This document shows positions 6,984-16,371 of a DNA stretch of 27,297 nt, piece by piece. The stretch is from a virus. Both the position numbers and the translations under genes were made by a program. Each line of letters starts with the position of its first letter. Within the stretch, counting starts at the first letter, position 1. The DNA lies in IMG/VR virus record IMGVR_UViG_3300025722_000002, positions 1-27,297 of that record; one strand, given 5' to 3'. The notes beneath the pieces were generated by a model. It saw only the letters and a program-made list of their open reading frames with translations. It did not search any database and had not been told where the DNA came from.

Positions 6984-8885
6984 ATGCCAACCATCCCGCA
7001 GAGCAGCACGCTCAATCACATCCCCGAGCCGGCACGGCAACCGACGCAGCAACGGATAGGCACCGGCACGTTCGATGACAGGACGGCCAAGGAGCGCGTC
7101 ACTGCCGGCCAGCGCGAAGCCGCAGGGCATCAGAAGACGTCGGGCTTCTTCGGGTTGGGCAAGGGTTTGCTGTCACAAGCCGGCTCTCTAATGGCCGCCA
7201 TGCAGAAGCAGGAGGACGAGACAGACCTGGCCGCGGCCAAGAACGCCGTCAACATGCTGGATAAGGATGCGTTCACGTGGATGCACGAGGGGGACAACCC
7301 GTACCTGGCGCGCAAGGGCATCAATGCCGTGAGCGGCATGACCGAGTTTCGAGAGCAGTGGGACAAGGCCGTCGAGGTAAGCGCCGGCGGGCTCGAGTCA
7401 GACGCCCAGCGCAAGCTGTTCCGCGAGGCGCTCGTTGCACGCCAGCGATCCCACTTCGGCGCCATGGGCAAGCTCGCCCTGGCCGGCCAGAAGGAATACA
7501 CCGACAACGCCCGCCTGGTGAACATCGACGCATTCGAGCGGCACGCTGTGCAGCAGGCTGCGGCCGGTGGTAATGCCATGGAGTTCATGGCTGGCGCCGC
7601 GGCCGAGATTAAGATGCGCGGCGTGGGCAATGGCTGGTCGCCGGAACAAGTCGAGGCAGAGCAGGTCAAGAGCCGCACGCGGGTGCATGCTGCCGTTGTG
7701 CAGGACCTGATGGTCAAGGACCCGCAAGGTGCCCAGGCGTACCTCAACTCCATGCCATCAACCGGTGAGGGTGACACGCAGATAGATGCGCGGGTACGCG
7801 CCAGGCTCGAGCAGCTCGTTGAATCCAAGGTCGGCGACCAGGCTGCTCTCGAGGCTGCCGATCAGGCCATCGCCGGCGGCGGCTCCACCAGCGCGCAGCT
7901 GAAGCGCCTGCGCGAGCTCAACCGCAAGGGCGACATCACGGCGAACCAGTACCGCACGGCCGAGTCGAGGGTGACCCGGATGGCTCAGCTACGCTCAGCT
8001 GAAGCGAGCAATGCTCGAGCCGCTGCCGACCGCAGTGCCGTCAACGCCATCATCAAGGGCGGCGCTGATCCGGCCGCATACTTCATGGCAAACCCCGGCG
8101 CGAAGGACCAGGTGTCCGGTGCCGTGTACATGCAGCTGCTCAAGGGTGTGCCGCCTAAATACGACGGCAGGGTGCACGCCACGGTCAACGCCATGGTTGG
8201 TGGGGTGGATAGTCTCGAGGCCCGCGACCTGGCTCTCGAGCAAGTGCATGCGAACAAGCAAAGCCTGACGCCTTCGCAGTACGCAGGCTATATCGAGGAG
8301 CTCGGCAAGTTCGACCCCAACAAGGGCGCCGCTGCAAATGAGTTCACGGGGACCGCGGGTGATTCGCTCGAGCGCTCGATGCTTGGACAGATCGGCCCGA
8401 AGCCAGGAACCAAGGCCACCATGCAGGACCGCCGCGACTACGCCTGGCGCCACGCCGAGGTGCTCAAGGTCGCGCTCGAGCCTGTCCAGGCCTGGCGTGC
8501 GGCTAACGGCCCTGACAAGACCCCACCGCCGGAAGTCCTGCAGCAGGGTATCGACGCGGTGGAGAAGCTCACCACGACGACTGAGGGCTGGTTCACTGAT
8601 ACCGTGGAGGGCTACGGCGAGCTCGACGCCGATGACATGAACAAAGCACGTGACAGCCTGCGTCGCCTGGGCGTTGAGCCCCACGCCGGTAGCATCAAGC
8701 AGTATCTCATCGACCTCGATGGTCGCGATGACACGATGGGGGTCCTGCGCCAGATGATTCGGAACGACCCAGACAAGCGATATACACCTGGTGACAAGGC
8801 AGCCGAGAAGCTGCTCTGGGAGCGATACCTCACCGACGACAGTATGCGCTCTGCTCTGGAGAAGTGGCGAGGCCGCGTTAAGTGA
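6984..8885 (+). CDS. Internal virion protein (T7 gp15-like)
   Basis: A 633-aa, largely helical protein following the gp14-like gene. It opens with a Pro/Gln-rich tail, then a helical body starting 'LAAAKNAVNMLDKDAFTW'. It contains 'NPYLARKGINAV', a repeated Gln/Ala/Arg helix pattern and a conserved-looking 'AQAYLNSM' segment. No transmembrane span and no lysozyme or transglycosylase motif is visible. In T7, gp15 forms part of the periplasmic tunnel with gp16. The start at ATG 6984 follows AGGGGT (6974-6979); the frame extends 14 codons further upstream, but that extension overlaps the previous gene and has no better site. The end overlaps the next start (GTGA). Confidence 0.75.
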   Translation: MPTIPQSSTLNHIPEPARQPTQQRIGTGTFDDRTAKERVTAGQREAAGHQKTSGFFGLGKGLLSQAGSLMAAMQKQEDETDLAAAKNAVNMLDKDAFTWMHEGDNPYLARKGINAVSGMTEFREQWDKAVEVSAGGLESDAQRKLFREALVARQRSHFGAMGKLALAGQKEYTDNARLVNIDAFERHAVQQAAAGGNAMEFMAGAAAEIKMRGVGNGWSPEQVEAEQVKSRTRVHAAVVQDLMVKDPQGAQAYLNSMPSTGEGDTQIDARVRARLEQLVESKVGDQAALEAADQAIAGGGSTSAQLKRLRELNRKGDITANQYRTAESRVTRMAQLRSAEASNARAAADRSAVNAIIKGGADPAAYFMANPGAKDQVSGAVYMQLLKGVPPKYDGRVHATVNAMVGGVDSLEARDLALEQVHANKQSLTPSQYAGYIEELGKFDPNKGAAANEFTGTAGDSLERSMLGQIGPKPGTKATMQDRRDYAWRHAEVLKVALEPVQAWRAANGPDKTPPPEVLQQGIDAVEKLTTTTEGWFTDTVEGYGELDADDMNKARDSLRRLGVEPHAGSIKQYLIDLDGRDDTMGVLRQMIRNDPDKRYTPGDKAAEKLLWERYLTDDSMRSALEKWRGRVK

Positions 8886-11629
8886 GCACGCCCAATCCGT
8901 TTGGTGTTGACACGCTCGCCGAGTCGAGCGCTGCAGCAGCGCCTGCAGTGGACGCCACCGCAGATGTGGCACCGAGCACCGCAGCTGCGGTGCCAGCAGC
9001 CAATGACTCTCCGTTCGCCGGCGTCGACCTGGGCCCTGCCCCGGCCGCTCCCAATGTCGCTGACGACCCGTTCGCCGGTGTCAATCTCCCCGAGGCCCAT
9101 GCGCTCGAGGACTTGACGCAAACGATGGGCCAGGCAGTCGAAACGAACCCGGCCGACGAGTCAGCGCTCGAGGACCTATCGCGCCAGATCGGCAAGGATA
9201 TTGAGTTTACGAGGCGTAACCGCAAGTGGGCCGAGGGCGAGGTGGCCCGCGGGCAAATCCCATTTGATGCCATCCTGTCTGACACGCCCGTCGTGGCGTC
9301 GCACCTGGCTGACATCCAGTTCGCCAAGCAGGCGCACACCAGCGTCCCGGCGCTGACCGACATCGAGCGCGTCATGGGGCTAAGCCTGAGCGACTCGAAC
9401 TACTGGTCGCAGAACGGCAAGCTCGTACAGACCCCGGAAGCCGGCCAGCCGGAGATGTCGATGGTTGATGCGATGGCGAACATCGCGAGCAATCCCACGC
9501 GGATGTTTCAGGGTGTCGGCGCCGCGGCCTGGGCTCGGTATCAGCAGTTTTACAACGACCAGCTGCACAGTCAGATGCAGGCGTATGTGGACGTCAACAC
9601 TCTCGGCGGCAACTATGTTCTGGCAGGAGTTCCCGGCCTGGGTGGTGACGTCGGCATGTTGGGCTACATCATGGAGCGGTATGCCCCTAAGGCGCACGCC
9701 AACCTGCTCAGGGTGCAGAACCAGGTCGCCACGGCCAACGAGCAGTTGAACATCCCTGCTCTGCTCAAGGAATCGAACGAGCTCGAGGAGCAAATCAGGT
9801 CAACCACGCCGGCCGGCATGAACTGGCTCGAGCATGGCATGCGCTCTGGCCTCATCAGCACCGTGACTCAGGTGCCCGCGCTGATGCTCGGCGCCGTCAC
9901 GCGCAACCCCAACACCGCGCTCGCCATAATGGGCTCGCTAGAATTCGGCAACGCTCGCCTCGAGGCAATCAAGGAAGGCATGAACCCGGCCGGTGCGTTT
10001 GTGTACGCGCTCATCAATACCGGCATCGAGGTCGGTACTGAGAAGCTACCAACCGATGCGCTGATGAAGGGGCTGGGCGATGGCTGGAAGGGCAACATCA
10101 AGAATTTCATCCTGTCGGAGATTGGCGGCGAGCAGCTCGCTAGCTTCGGCCAGGCGCTGACCGGTGCCGTCGCGGAGGTCGGTGACCAGGGTAAGGCGAT
10201 ACGGGATGCGTACGAGAAGGGCGACACAGCGAACCTGTGGGAGATAGCCAAGACCACGGCGCGTGACACGCTCGTGTCGAGTGTGACGAGCAGTGCGACG
10301 CAGATTGCCGGCGTGCAGGCCGTGGGTGTAACCACCAGGCGCATCGACCGAGCATTAAGGGACCACCAAAAGCTACAGATGATGGCAGACCTGGCCAACC
10401 GCGCCGAGCTGAGGGTCAACAACCCCAAGCGGTTCGCCGCCCTGGTTAAGGAGATGGGGTTCGAGGCTGGCACCGAGTATGTCTATCTGGACCCGACCCA
10501 GGCCGAGGTGTATCTGCAGCAGCTCGCGCTTCCTCTCGAGGACCCGCTGACCGAGGCGGTCGAGGAGCTCAAGGAGCAAGTCGCCGAGGCGGCCGCCACG
10601 GGTTCTCTGGTCGGGATACCCATCGAGACATTCATGTCGCAGTACGCCGGCACCGAGGTGCACGAAGCGCTCAAGCAAGACATGAAAACCGACCCCGAGG
10701 GCATGACGCTCAACGAGGTATTCAACGAAGACGTGCAGGCGCGCATCGCCGAGTTGCAGGCCAAGGCCACAGACGAGCTCGAAGGCGGCAGCCAGGTCTA
10801 TGACAACGTGTACGACCAGCTGATCAAGGCCAGCACGCCAGCTGACGTCGCGAGCTCCTACGCGCTCGTGCACCAGGCGTTCTTCGAGACGCTACTCGAG
10901 CGCCCAGGGCTGAAGGCGGCCGGCGTCACGATGCAGGACCTGATGGACAAGTACGGGCTGACCATCATGGAGGAGATCGACCCGCGGCTGGCCAAGCACA
11001 TGGAGCAGGTCGACCTGTTCGACATGCAGCTCGACAAGATGCGCGAGGGCTCAATCCCAACAGAGGGCGAGGCCCGCGGCGCTACGTTAGGCGAGACGCT
11101 CGCGGCTGCGGGCATCGACACCAGTGACATGAACATCGACGTTGCGAACGGCGCAGACCTGTCCGGCCTGGCTGATACGGCGCAGTCGATGTTCGACCAG
11201 GGGTTCCTCGAGGCGAACGACCCACAGACGTTGGTCAACGCAGTGCTTGGCGAGCTCGTGGGCAAGCCAACCTACTCGCCGATCAACGCCAATGAGGACG
11301 CGACGGCTGTGTTCGAGCGTGCCCAAGCGCTACAGGAAGTGCTCGACGACAACATGCTCGACCTAAGCCAACTGGACAATGAGGCCGTCCGCAAGGCGCT
11401 GGGCCAGGCCGACGATCAGCGCCTTGAGCAGGATGAAATTGCCGCCGGTGCGGTTACAACTCCGGTGGCGGATGTGCAGGACTTCGGCGAGACTCGCATC
11501 GGAGAAACGGTACAGGTTCGCGAGACGGGCGAGCAGGTCGACATCGTGCGAGATGCGCAGCGCACCTTCGAGCAGGTGGGCAAGCGACGCGGCGTTGTTG
11601 AACAACTAGCTGACTGCATGGGGGCGTAA
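8882..11629 (+). CDS. Large internal virion / ejection protein, 915 aa
   Basis: Starts at GTG 8882, with CGAGG at 8868-8872. The first ~40 residues are an Ala/Pro/Thr-rich tail. Two 'PFAGV(D/N)L' motifs (44-50 and 63-69) and two 'ALEDL' motifs (74-78 and 95-99) follow. Residues ~315-440 form a Gly/Ala-rich, weakly hydrophobic region ('ISTVTQVPALMLGAV', 'GAFVYALINTGIEVGTEKLP') of a kind seen in phage ejection proteins. Beyond this it is acidic and helical. Position after gp14-like and gp15-like genes suggests a gp16-like place in the ejected DNA conduit. No transglycosylase motif is visible, unlike T7 gp16. The family is inferred from context and composition, not from a clear signature. Confidence 0.65.
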   Translation: MSTPNPFGVDTLAESSAAAAPAVDATADVAPSTAAAVPAANDSPFAGVDLGPAPAAPNVADDPFAGVNLPEAHALEDLTQTMGQAVETNPADESALEDLSRQIGKDIEFTRRNRKWAEGEVARGQIPFDAILSDTPVVASHLADIQFAKQAHTSVPALTDIERVMGLSLSDSNYWSQNGKLVQTPEAGQPEMSMVDAMANIASNPTRMFQGVGAAAWARYQQFYNDQLHSQMQAYVDVNTLGGNYVLAGVPGLGGDVGMLGYIMERYAPKAHANLLRVQNQVATANEQLNIPALLKESNELEEQIRSTTPAGMNWLEHGMRSGLISTVTQVPALMLGAVTRNPNTALAIMGSLEFGNARLEAIKEGMNPAGAFVYALINTGIEVGTEKLPTDALMKGLGDGWKGNIKNFILSEIGGEQLASFGQALTGAVAEVGDQGKAIRDAYEKGDTANLWEIAKTTARDTLVSSVTSSATQIAGVQAVGVTTRRIDRALRDHQKLQMMADLANRAELRVNNPKRFAALVKEMGFEAGTEYVYLDPTQAEVYLQQLALPLEDPLTEAVEELKEQVAEAAATGSLVGIPIETFMSQYAGTEVHEALKQDMKTDPEGMTLNEVFNEDVQARIAELQAKATDELEGGSQVYDNVYDQLIKASTPADVASSYALVHQAFFETLLERPGLKAAGVTMQDLMDKYGLTIMEEIDPRLAKHMEQVDLFDMQLDKMREGSIPTEGEARGATLGETLAAAGIDTSDMNIDVANGADLSGLADTAQSMFDQGFLEANDPQTLVNAVLGELVGKPTYSPINANEDATAVFERAQALQEVLDDNMLDLSQLDNEAVRKALGQADDQRLEQDEIAAGAVTTPVADVQDFGETRIGETVQVRETGEQVDIVRDAQRTFEQVGKRRGVVEQLADCMGA

Positions 11630-11982
11630 TGGTTCGCAAGGTAGGACAGAGCGAGCTCTCCGGCGATGATGTCGTAGAGCTGCGCCGGCACAAGACGGGG
11701 CTCGAGCGAACGGTTGAACAACTGCTCGAGGCGCTGAGCTCTCAATCAGCTAAACACGCCGCGGCGATGGATGAGCAGCGCCTACAGCTGTCGCTGATGT
11801 GCGCAGCGGTGGAAGCCCTGACCACCAAGGGCGACGCAGACCGCGAACAACTCAAGGCGGTCACGGGGGCCATGCAGACGATGGCCAGCGCCATGTCGAA
11901 GCCGCGCCCATTTCCCGAGCTCGAGTTCGACCTTGACGGCACTGGTGACATCGTCGGCGTGAAACCGAAGGCGAGGCACTGA
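11629..11982 (+). CDS. Small coiled-coil protein, unknown function
   Basis: A 117-aa protein with a continuous heptad-like helix from about residue 15 to 90 (Leu, Val and Ala at spaced positions; 'LERTVEQLLEALSSQ', 'AVEALTTKGDADREQLKAVTGAM'). A short Pro-rich linker and an acidic, Gly-containing end follow. The start overlaps the upstream stop by 1 base (TAATG), with GGGGG at 11620-11624; its own stop overlaps the next start by 1 base (TGATG). It may be a trimeric or dimeric adaptor or a chaperone for the neighbouring virion proteins, but this is inferred from coiled-coil content and position only. Confidence 0.7.
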   Translation: MVRKVGQSELSGDDVVELRRHKTGLERTVEQLLEALSSQSAKHAAAMDEQRLQLSLMCAAVEALTTKGDADREQLKAVTGAMQTMASAMSKPRPFPELEFDLDGTGDIVGVKPKARH

Positions 11983-14264
11983 TGGCTAGGCCACTTCGTT
12001 CGGGTTCCGTTATATCGGACGGCAACCAGACGAGCATCACCATCTCTATGCCTGCCCATGTGTCGGGTAACGAGTTAATGGTTCTCGTTAACCACGACAT
12101 TTACGGGGGTACGCTCGCCACCGTGAGCACCAATTGGACCAAAGAGCAGCAAACCTCCGGCAAGCGAAATACCGCAGGACTCTTTGTTAACAGGGCCGCA
12201 TCTAGCTCGGAGGTTGACCTTGTAGTCACAGGGGCAAATGGCGAATGGTCAGCGGTTGTAATCGTCATGGACGGGGCGCACGCCACGACCACCTACACGA
12301 TTACAGAAACAACCGAGGCTTCCGCGTGGTACTACGACACGCCTAGCGTTACGCCAAGTGAGGCGAACACCTACATTGTCGAGGCTGCCTTCTCCCAGTC
12401 AATCAACGGGATGGTCTTCGAGACTGCGGCGACTCAGATAGCGGCAGCATCAAACTACAATTGCTCCATGGCAGTTGCCGGTTACACGCACCAGCAGGCC
12501 AGCGTAGCGACGACCTCCCATAGATGCAGGCAAGCCTATACCGTCACGCGATTCGGTCACGCTTGGACTATTGAGGTGCGTGACGATGGGAATGCGGAGA
12601 TAGACGCTTACCAAGACCCGACCGATTCTCCGGCTACGCTTGTTCATGGGCTGTTCGAGGCCGGTTACAGTGCAGAACTTGGAACATCCCCCGACGCAGA
12701 CCCAACCGGAGCGGTTCCTGACTTGGAAGGTACCACCTGCACGTTTCAGGCGGTTACTGCCAACTACCCAATGCCGCTCGGCCCGCGAAACGGTTTAATA
12801 GACCACTGCAATTACCAATTGTACACGGGCGACCGATACGAACCTTCGATAACACGAGTCCCTCTAGCAAGCGCGCAAGACCTAAGCGGTGCAATATTGT
12901 CGTTTATACATAAGGTTGGGAGCGTAGCCCTTGCTGACTGGAGCATAGGCGGGATGTACATCGGCCTTATTACAGGGACGACTACAGGCGCAAACGTGTG
13001 GAAGATGGCGTCCCGAGATACCTTGGTCACACCAAATCGCGGCACGTTTCCTTACGTTTTTGAAGCCTCAGAGACACCTTACGAGACGCACGGCACTCCT
13101 AACAACGCATCTGTAAGCGACATAATGTTTGGGTTCTGGTCCGAGTATTCTAATGACCAGCCCGTGTGGGCGTTCCTGTATAGCTTGCTGACGATGAAAA
13201 TCATTGGCGGCTCAACCGGAGGGGCAGTGGCTTCATTCAGCACTGCTGAGAAGATAGCAAGCAGCGCTGGCCTCTCAAGTGTTCAAGCCCAGGGCGGGCA
13301 GGCGACTTCCCAGTTCTACGCCCACCAAAGCATCCAGATTGGCAACGGCGCTAGGAAGACAATTTGGGATAGCACGTCACAGGCGGTAGAGTTCCCTGCG
13401 GCTGCGGACATCGACATTCTGCAAATGCACTGCCAAGTGTCGGCGGCGGCATTCACGCTCAGTGTTTACGCCAGCGACGACTGCGACATTACGCTAGACA
13501 AGACGACTGTCAACCTGGGGAACCTGCACAACTTCCTTATTAACGCATTGACCAGCGCAAGCGCGGCCTACTCGATGAATGGCCTAACGCTGTTGTCGGG
13601 CACCGTAACTCTTAACGATATTGGCTCGCCGATTGCGGGCATGACAATCACAGGGTGCAAGGAGATAACCAAGAACAGTGCAGACTTGAGTGGAGGCAAC
13701 ACGTTCGATAACACCCTTGACGCGCAGTGCATGACTATCTCGGGTGCCACGCAGGCGGCACTACAGGCAGAGCTTGACGACCTCGCAAACTGTACATTTT
13801 CAAATAACGCGATTGGGCTGCGCGTCGAGTTCACCGGCACTGGCGCAGTATCGTTAACCGCTGACGCGATCACGGGCAGCGGCAATACGGTAGACCTGCA
13901 CTACAACTCAACCAACAGTTCCGCGCTCACGGTCGTGCTGTCTAATGGGTCGGACTTCTCGACCTCCTCTATCTCAGGAAGCGCCACGGGCGTCACCTAC
14001 TCCAACGACGTGACGTTCACCGTCAACATCTCACCGACCGGCGCAGAGCTAACCATCCTCGCCGCCGGAACGCAAACCGAAGAACTGCACGTCGAGACAG
14101 CTGGCACGTCTGAGGCATTTGTATTCACGGCGCCACTTGGCAACAACGTCGACATTCAGGTGTTCCTGGCCGGGTACAAGCCCTACTGGCAGTCGAACCT
14201 TAATGTTGGCTCTGTTGACTCCAGCATCAGCGTCACGCTAGAGGTGGACCCAGCGTATGGCTAG
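11982..14264 (+). CDS. Large beta-rich virion/tail protein, 760 aa
   Basis: A protein rich in Thr, Ser, Ala and Gly with alternating beta-strand patterns throughout. Residues 1-~200 look like a beta-sandwich unit ('TSITISMPAHVSGNELMVLVNHD', 'WSAVVIVMDGA'). Residues ~480-670 have the repeated short strand/turn pattern of a parallel beta-helix ('LSGTVTLNDIG', 'ISGATQAALQAELDDLANCTFSNNAIG', 'NGSDFSTSSISG'). The end (~670-760) is another beta domain. It could be a capsid or tail appendage binding surface glycans; no catalytic residues are evident. The 5' part is less GC-rich (51% in 12781-12960 by hand count) than the core genes, suggesting acquisition. GCGAGG at 11971-11976 precedes the start. 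Confidence 0.65.
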   Translation: MARPLRSGSVISDGNQTSITISMPAHVSGNELMVLVNHDIYGGTLATVSTNWTKEQQTSGKRNTAGLFVNRAASSSEVDLVVTGANGEWSAVVIVMDGAHATTTYTITETTEASAWYYDTPSVTPSEANTYIVEAAFSQSINGMVFETAATQIAAASNYNCSMAVAGYTHQQASVATTSHRCRQAYTVTRFGHAWTIEVRDDGNAEIDAYQDPTDSPATLVHGLFEAGYSAELGTSPDADPTGAVPDLEGTTCTFQAVTANYPMPLGPRNGLIDHCNYQLYTGDRYEPSITRVPLASAQDLSGAILSFIHKVGSVALADWSIGGMYIGLITGTTTGANVWKMASRDTLVTPNRGTFPYVFEASETPYETHGTPNNASVSDIMFGFWSEYSNDQPVWAFLYSLLTMKIIGGSTGGAVASFSTAEKIASSAGLSSVQAQGGQATSQFYAHQSIQIGNGARKTIWDSTSQAVEFPAAADIDILQMHCQVSAAAFTLSVYASDDCDITLDKTTVNLGNLHNFLINALTSASAAYSMNGLTLLSGTVTLNDIGSPIAGMTITGCKEITKNSADLSGGNTFDNTLDAQCMTISGATQAALQAELDDLANCTFSNNAIGLRVEFTGTGAVSLTADAITGSGNTVDLHYNSTNSSALTVVLSNGSDFSTSSISGSATGVTYSNDVTFTVNISPTGAELTILAAGTQTEELHVETAGTSEAFVFTAPLGNNVDIQVFLAGYKPYWQSNLNVGSVDSSISVTLEVDPAYG

Positions 14265-16371
14265 GATTACCGCCAAGGCGAACTGCTCAGACGGGACCGA
14301 AATGACGGTCAACCTGAGCACCAAGAAGGTAACACTGAACATCGCTGGCAACCTGTCTGCTGGCGCGGCCAATGGCATCACGGGTGCGGCACTCTTCGGC
14401 GCGCTCTCCGACCTATGGAACTCCGGCGCCACGCACAACCAGTACCGCATGCCGTTCGCCATGGCCGACGGCCCCATCAAGACAATGCTGGAGTTCAGGC
14501 AGGGCTGGGAGTTTTTCAGCACCGCGTCGGCAGCGCTGCTGCGCTCGTGTGGGTTCGCCTACATCGACACCAGTGACGTCACGCAAGAGGAATGGCTCTG
14601 TCTCGTTCAAGGCGGCACGCTTGCCGATGCAGCAGACCAACCTTACTACCTGCTCGACGGCGATGCGGCGAAGACGAACTTCGGGGTGGCTGATGCGTTC
14701 AACGAGTGCATCCAGGTCTACGACAACGGTGTCATTGACAGACGAACGGCCCTGGAGATTTACGCCCGCGAAGCTGGCAAGACTTACGGGTACTACGACC
14801 TGGTCACGACGCAGGCGCTGACAGCACTCACCTATCGCAGCTACCTCATCCCGATGACCACGGTGACCGACGCAGGCATCGTCACCACCAGCCCGTCAGG
14901 CTCGCCCTACGATTCGATGACGCTCACCCTGGGCGCGACGACGCATACAATCAATGGGGTCAGCCGCGACTTCGCGGTCGGTGAGATTGACGCCAATGGT
15001 GGCACGGTGCAGCAGTGTTACGACTGGTATCAGAACGAACTGCTGGCCACCGGCACAATCGACGTGGGCGCGACTGAGGTCGGCAACATCTACGCCGAGG
15101 CTACGCTCTCATTCTCTGGCGGCGTCATCACGACCAGCCAGGGCCTGACCATCAAGAACATCGCGGCTGCAGATGCGTCCAACATAATCCACGTCGACGA
15201 CCTGGGCGTCAGTCGTCAGGTGACTGTCACGGCGACGGTTGGCGGCTCAGGAATGCCGACCACTGGCGCCGACATCCGACTGCAGGTCACAAACGTCGCG
15301 GCGCTAACAGCATCAGCCTGGGCGGCGACGACAGCCTACTCGCTGGGCGACAAGGTGCTGCGCTCAACCGGCCTGGGCACAGAATCAACGGCAGGCCTGT
15401 ACATGGTCTGCACGACGGCAGGTACGTCGAACGACACCGAGCCGACCTGGGACACAACCGTCGGCAACACGACGGCTGACACCAATGGCTCTGGAGCTGG
15501 CGACGTTGTTTGGACCACGTACGCCATCCTGTTCTACGACGCTGACCCAGCTGGCGCGACGGTTGCCCTCAACTACACCAACGGTGAAGAGTTCTCGGCT
15601 GGAGATGCGTTCCGGGTAAGGTTCGCGGAGCTTGATGGTGCCACGAGTTTCAGTCTCTACGACACCAGCGGCATCGCTGCGGCGTCAGGGTTCTCGTTCG
15701 TGGTGGCCGTTGTCGCTGACTCGCCCTATGCCATCAACGCGGTAGACGGCTCTGCCGTGACCATGTTCTCGGCCGACTACGTCAACGATGAGATAGACCT
15801 CGCTGCGGATGCTGACTACGCCGGCACGCAGTTGTGGGCGTTCTATTGCTACGCCCTCACAACAACGGCCGGCATGCACCAGTTCTGGGGTGGTGCGACA
15901 GCCATCGACCCGGCCAACTATCGAATCAACACCGCGGTAGTTAACTTGTATCTCGATGAGACAATCGGCGCCTTCGTCAAGCAGACCGACAGCTCGCGCA
16001 TATTCCGCGACGACGACGTTCGGCCAGCCAAGGACCCGACGACGGGCGGCTACGGAATCGAGGTCAACTGGCGCAACCCGGTCTATGGGTATGACGCCGG
16101 TGGTGGTGGATTCACGGCCGGCGACCGCGCTGCCGCGGTGACAGCTGCCGCATCCTCTGCTGCTGCGGCCACCGATGCGGGGCTCGCCAGGCAGATTGTG
16201 CAGAACCGAAACGAGACTGACGACGAGACGAGCAAGCAGAAAATATACAACGACGCGGGCAGTGCGGTACTGCTTGAAGCCCCGCTGTGGGCCGACGATG
16301 AAGGTACCGAGGCCTGGACTGCAGCCGAAGGTCAGACCATCAAGCGCCGAGATGCGCTAGCGTCGCCATGA
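14257..16371 (+). CDS. Tail/virion protein with CBM-like module, 704 aa
   Basis: A virion-type protein. Residues 1-~180 are a mixed domain ('GAALFGALSDLW', 'GWEFFSTASAALLRSCGFAYID'). Residues ~355-425 hold a 'W-A-x-x-x-A-Y-x-x-G-D-x-V ... TEPTW ... VVWTTY' unit, like the small Trp-rich carbohydrate-binding modules (CBM5/12 type) repeated in phage tail proteins. The C-terminus has a short Ala-rich helix (~615-635), then 'NRNETDDETSKQKIYNDAGSAVLLEAPLW', an end motif common in phage tail proteins. A tail-tip or receptor-contact role is plausible. GAGGTGG (14241-14247) is the ribosome binding site. It overlaps the previous gene by 8 bases (ATGGCTAG) and the next by 4 (ATGA). Confidence 0.65.
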   Translation: MARITAKANCSDGTEMTVNLSTKKVTLNIAGNLSAGAANGITGAALFGALSDLWNSGATHNQYRMPFAMADGPIKTMLEFRQGWEFFSTASAALLRSCGFAYIDTSDVTQEEWLCLVQGGTLADAADQPYYLLDGDAAKTNFGVADAFNECIQVYDNGVIDRRTALEIYAREAGKTYGYYDLVTTQALTALTYRSYLIPMTTVTDAGIVTTSPSGSPYDSMTLTLGATTHTINGVSRDFAVGEIDANGGTVQQCYDWYQNELLATGTIDVGATEVGNIYAEATLSFSGGVITTSQGLTIKNIAAADASNIIHVDDLGVSRQVTVTATVGGSGMPTTGADIRLQVTNVAALTASAWAATTAYSLGDKVLRSTGLGTESTAGLYMVCTTAGTSNDTEPTWDTTVGNTTADTNGSGAGDVVWTTYAILFYDADPAGATVALNYTNGEEFSAGDAFRVRFAELDGATSFSLYDTSGIAAASGFSFVVAVVADSPYAINAVDGSAVTMFSADYVNDEIDLAADADYAGTQLWAFYCYALTTTAGMHQFWGGATAIDPANYRINTAVVNLYLDETIGAFVKQTDSSRIFRDDDVRPAKDPTTGGYGIEVNWRNPVYGYDAGGGGFTAGDRAAAVTAAASSAAAATDAGLARQIVQNRNETDDETSKQKIYNDAGSAVLLEAPLWADDEGTEAWTAAEGQTIKRRDALASP

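Noticed and set aside
7995-8972. 325-aa minus-strand open frame
   Set aside because: Antisense to the gp15-like gene and crossing into the next gene, with no recognisable protein pattern.
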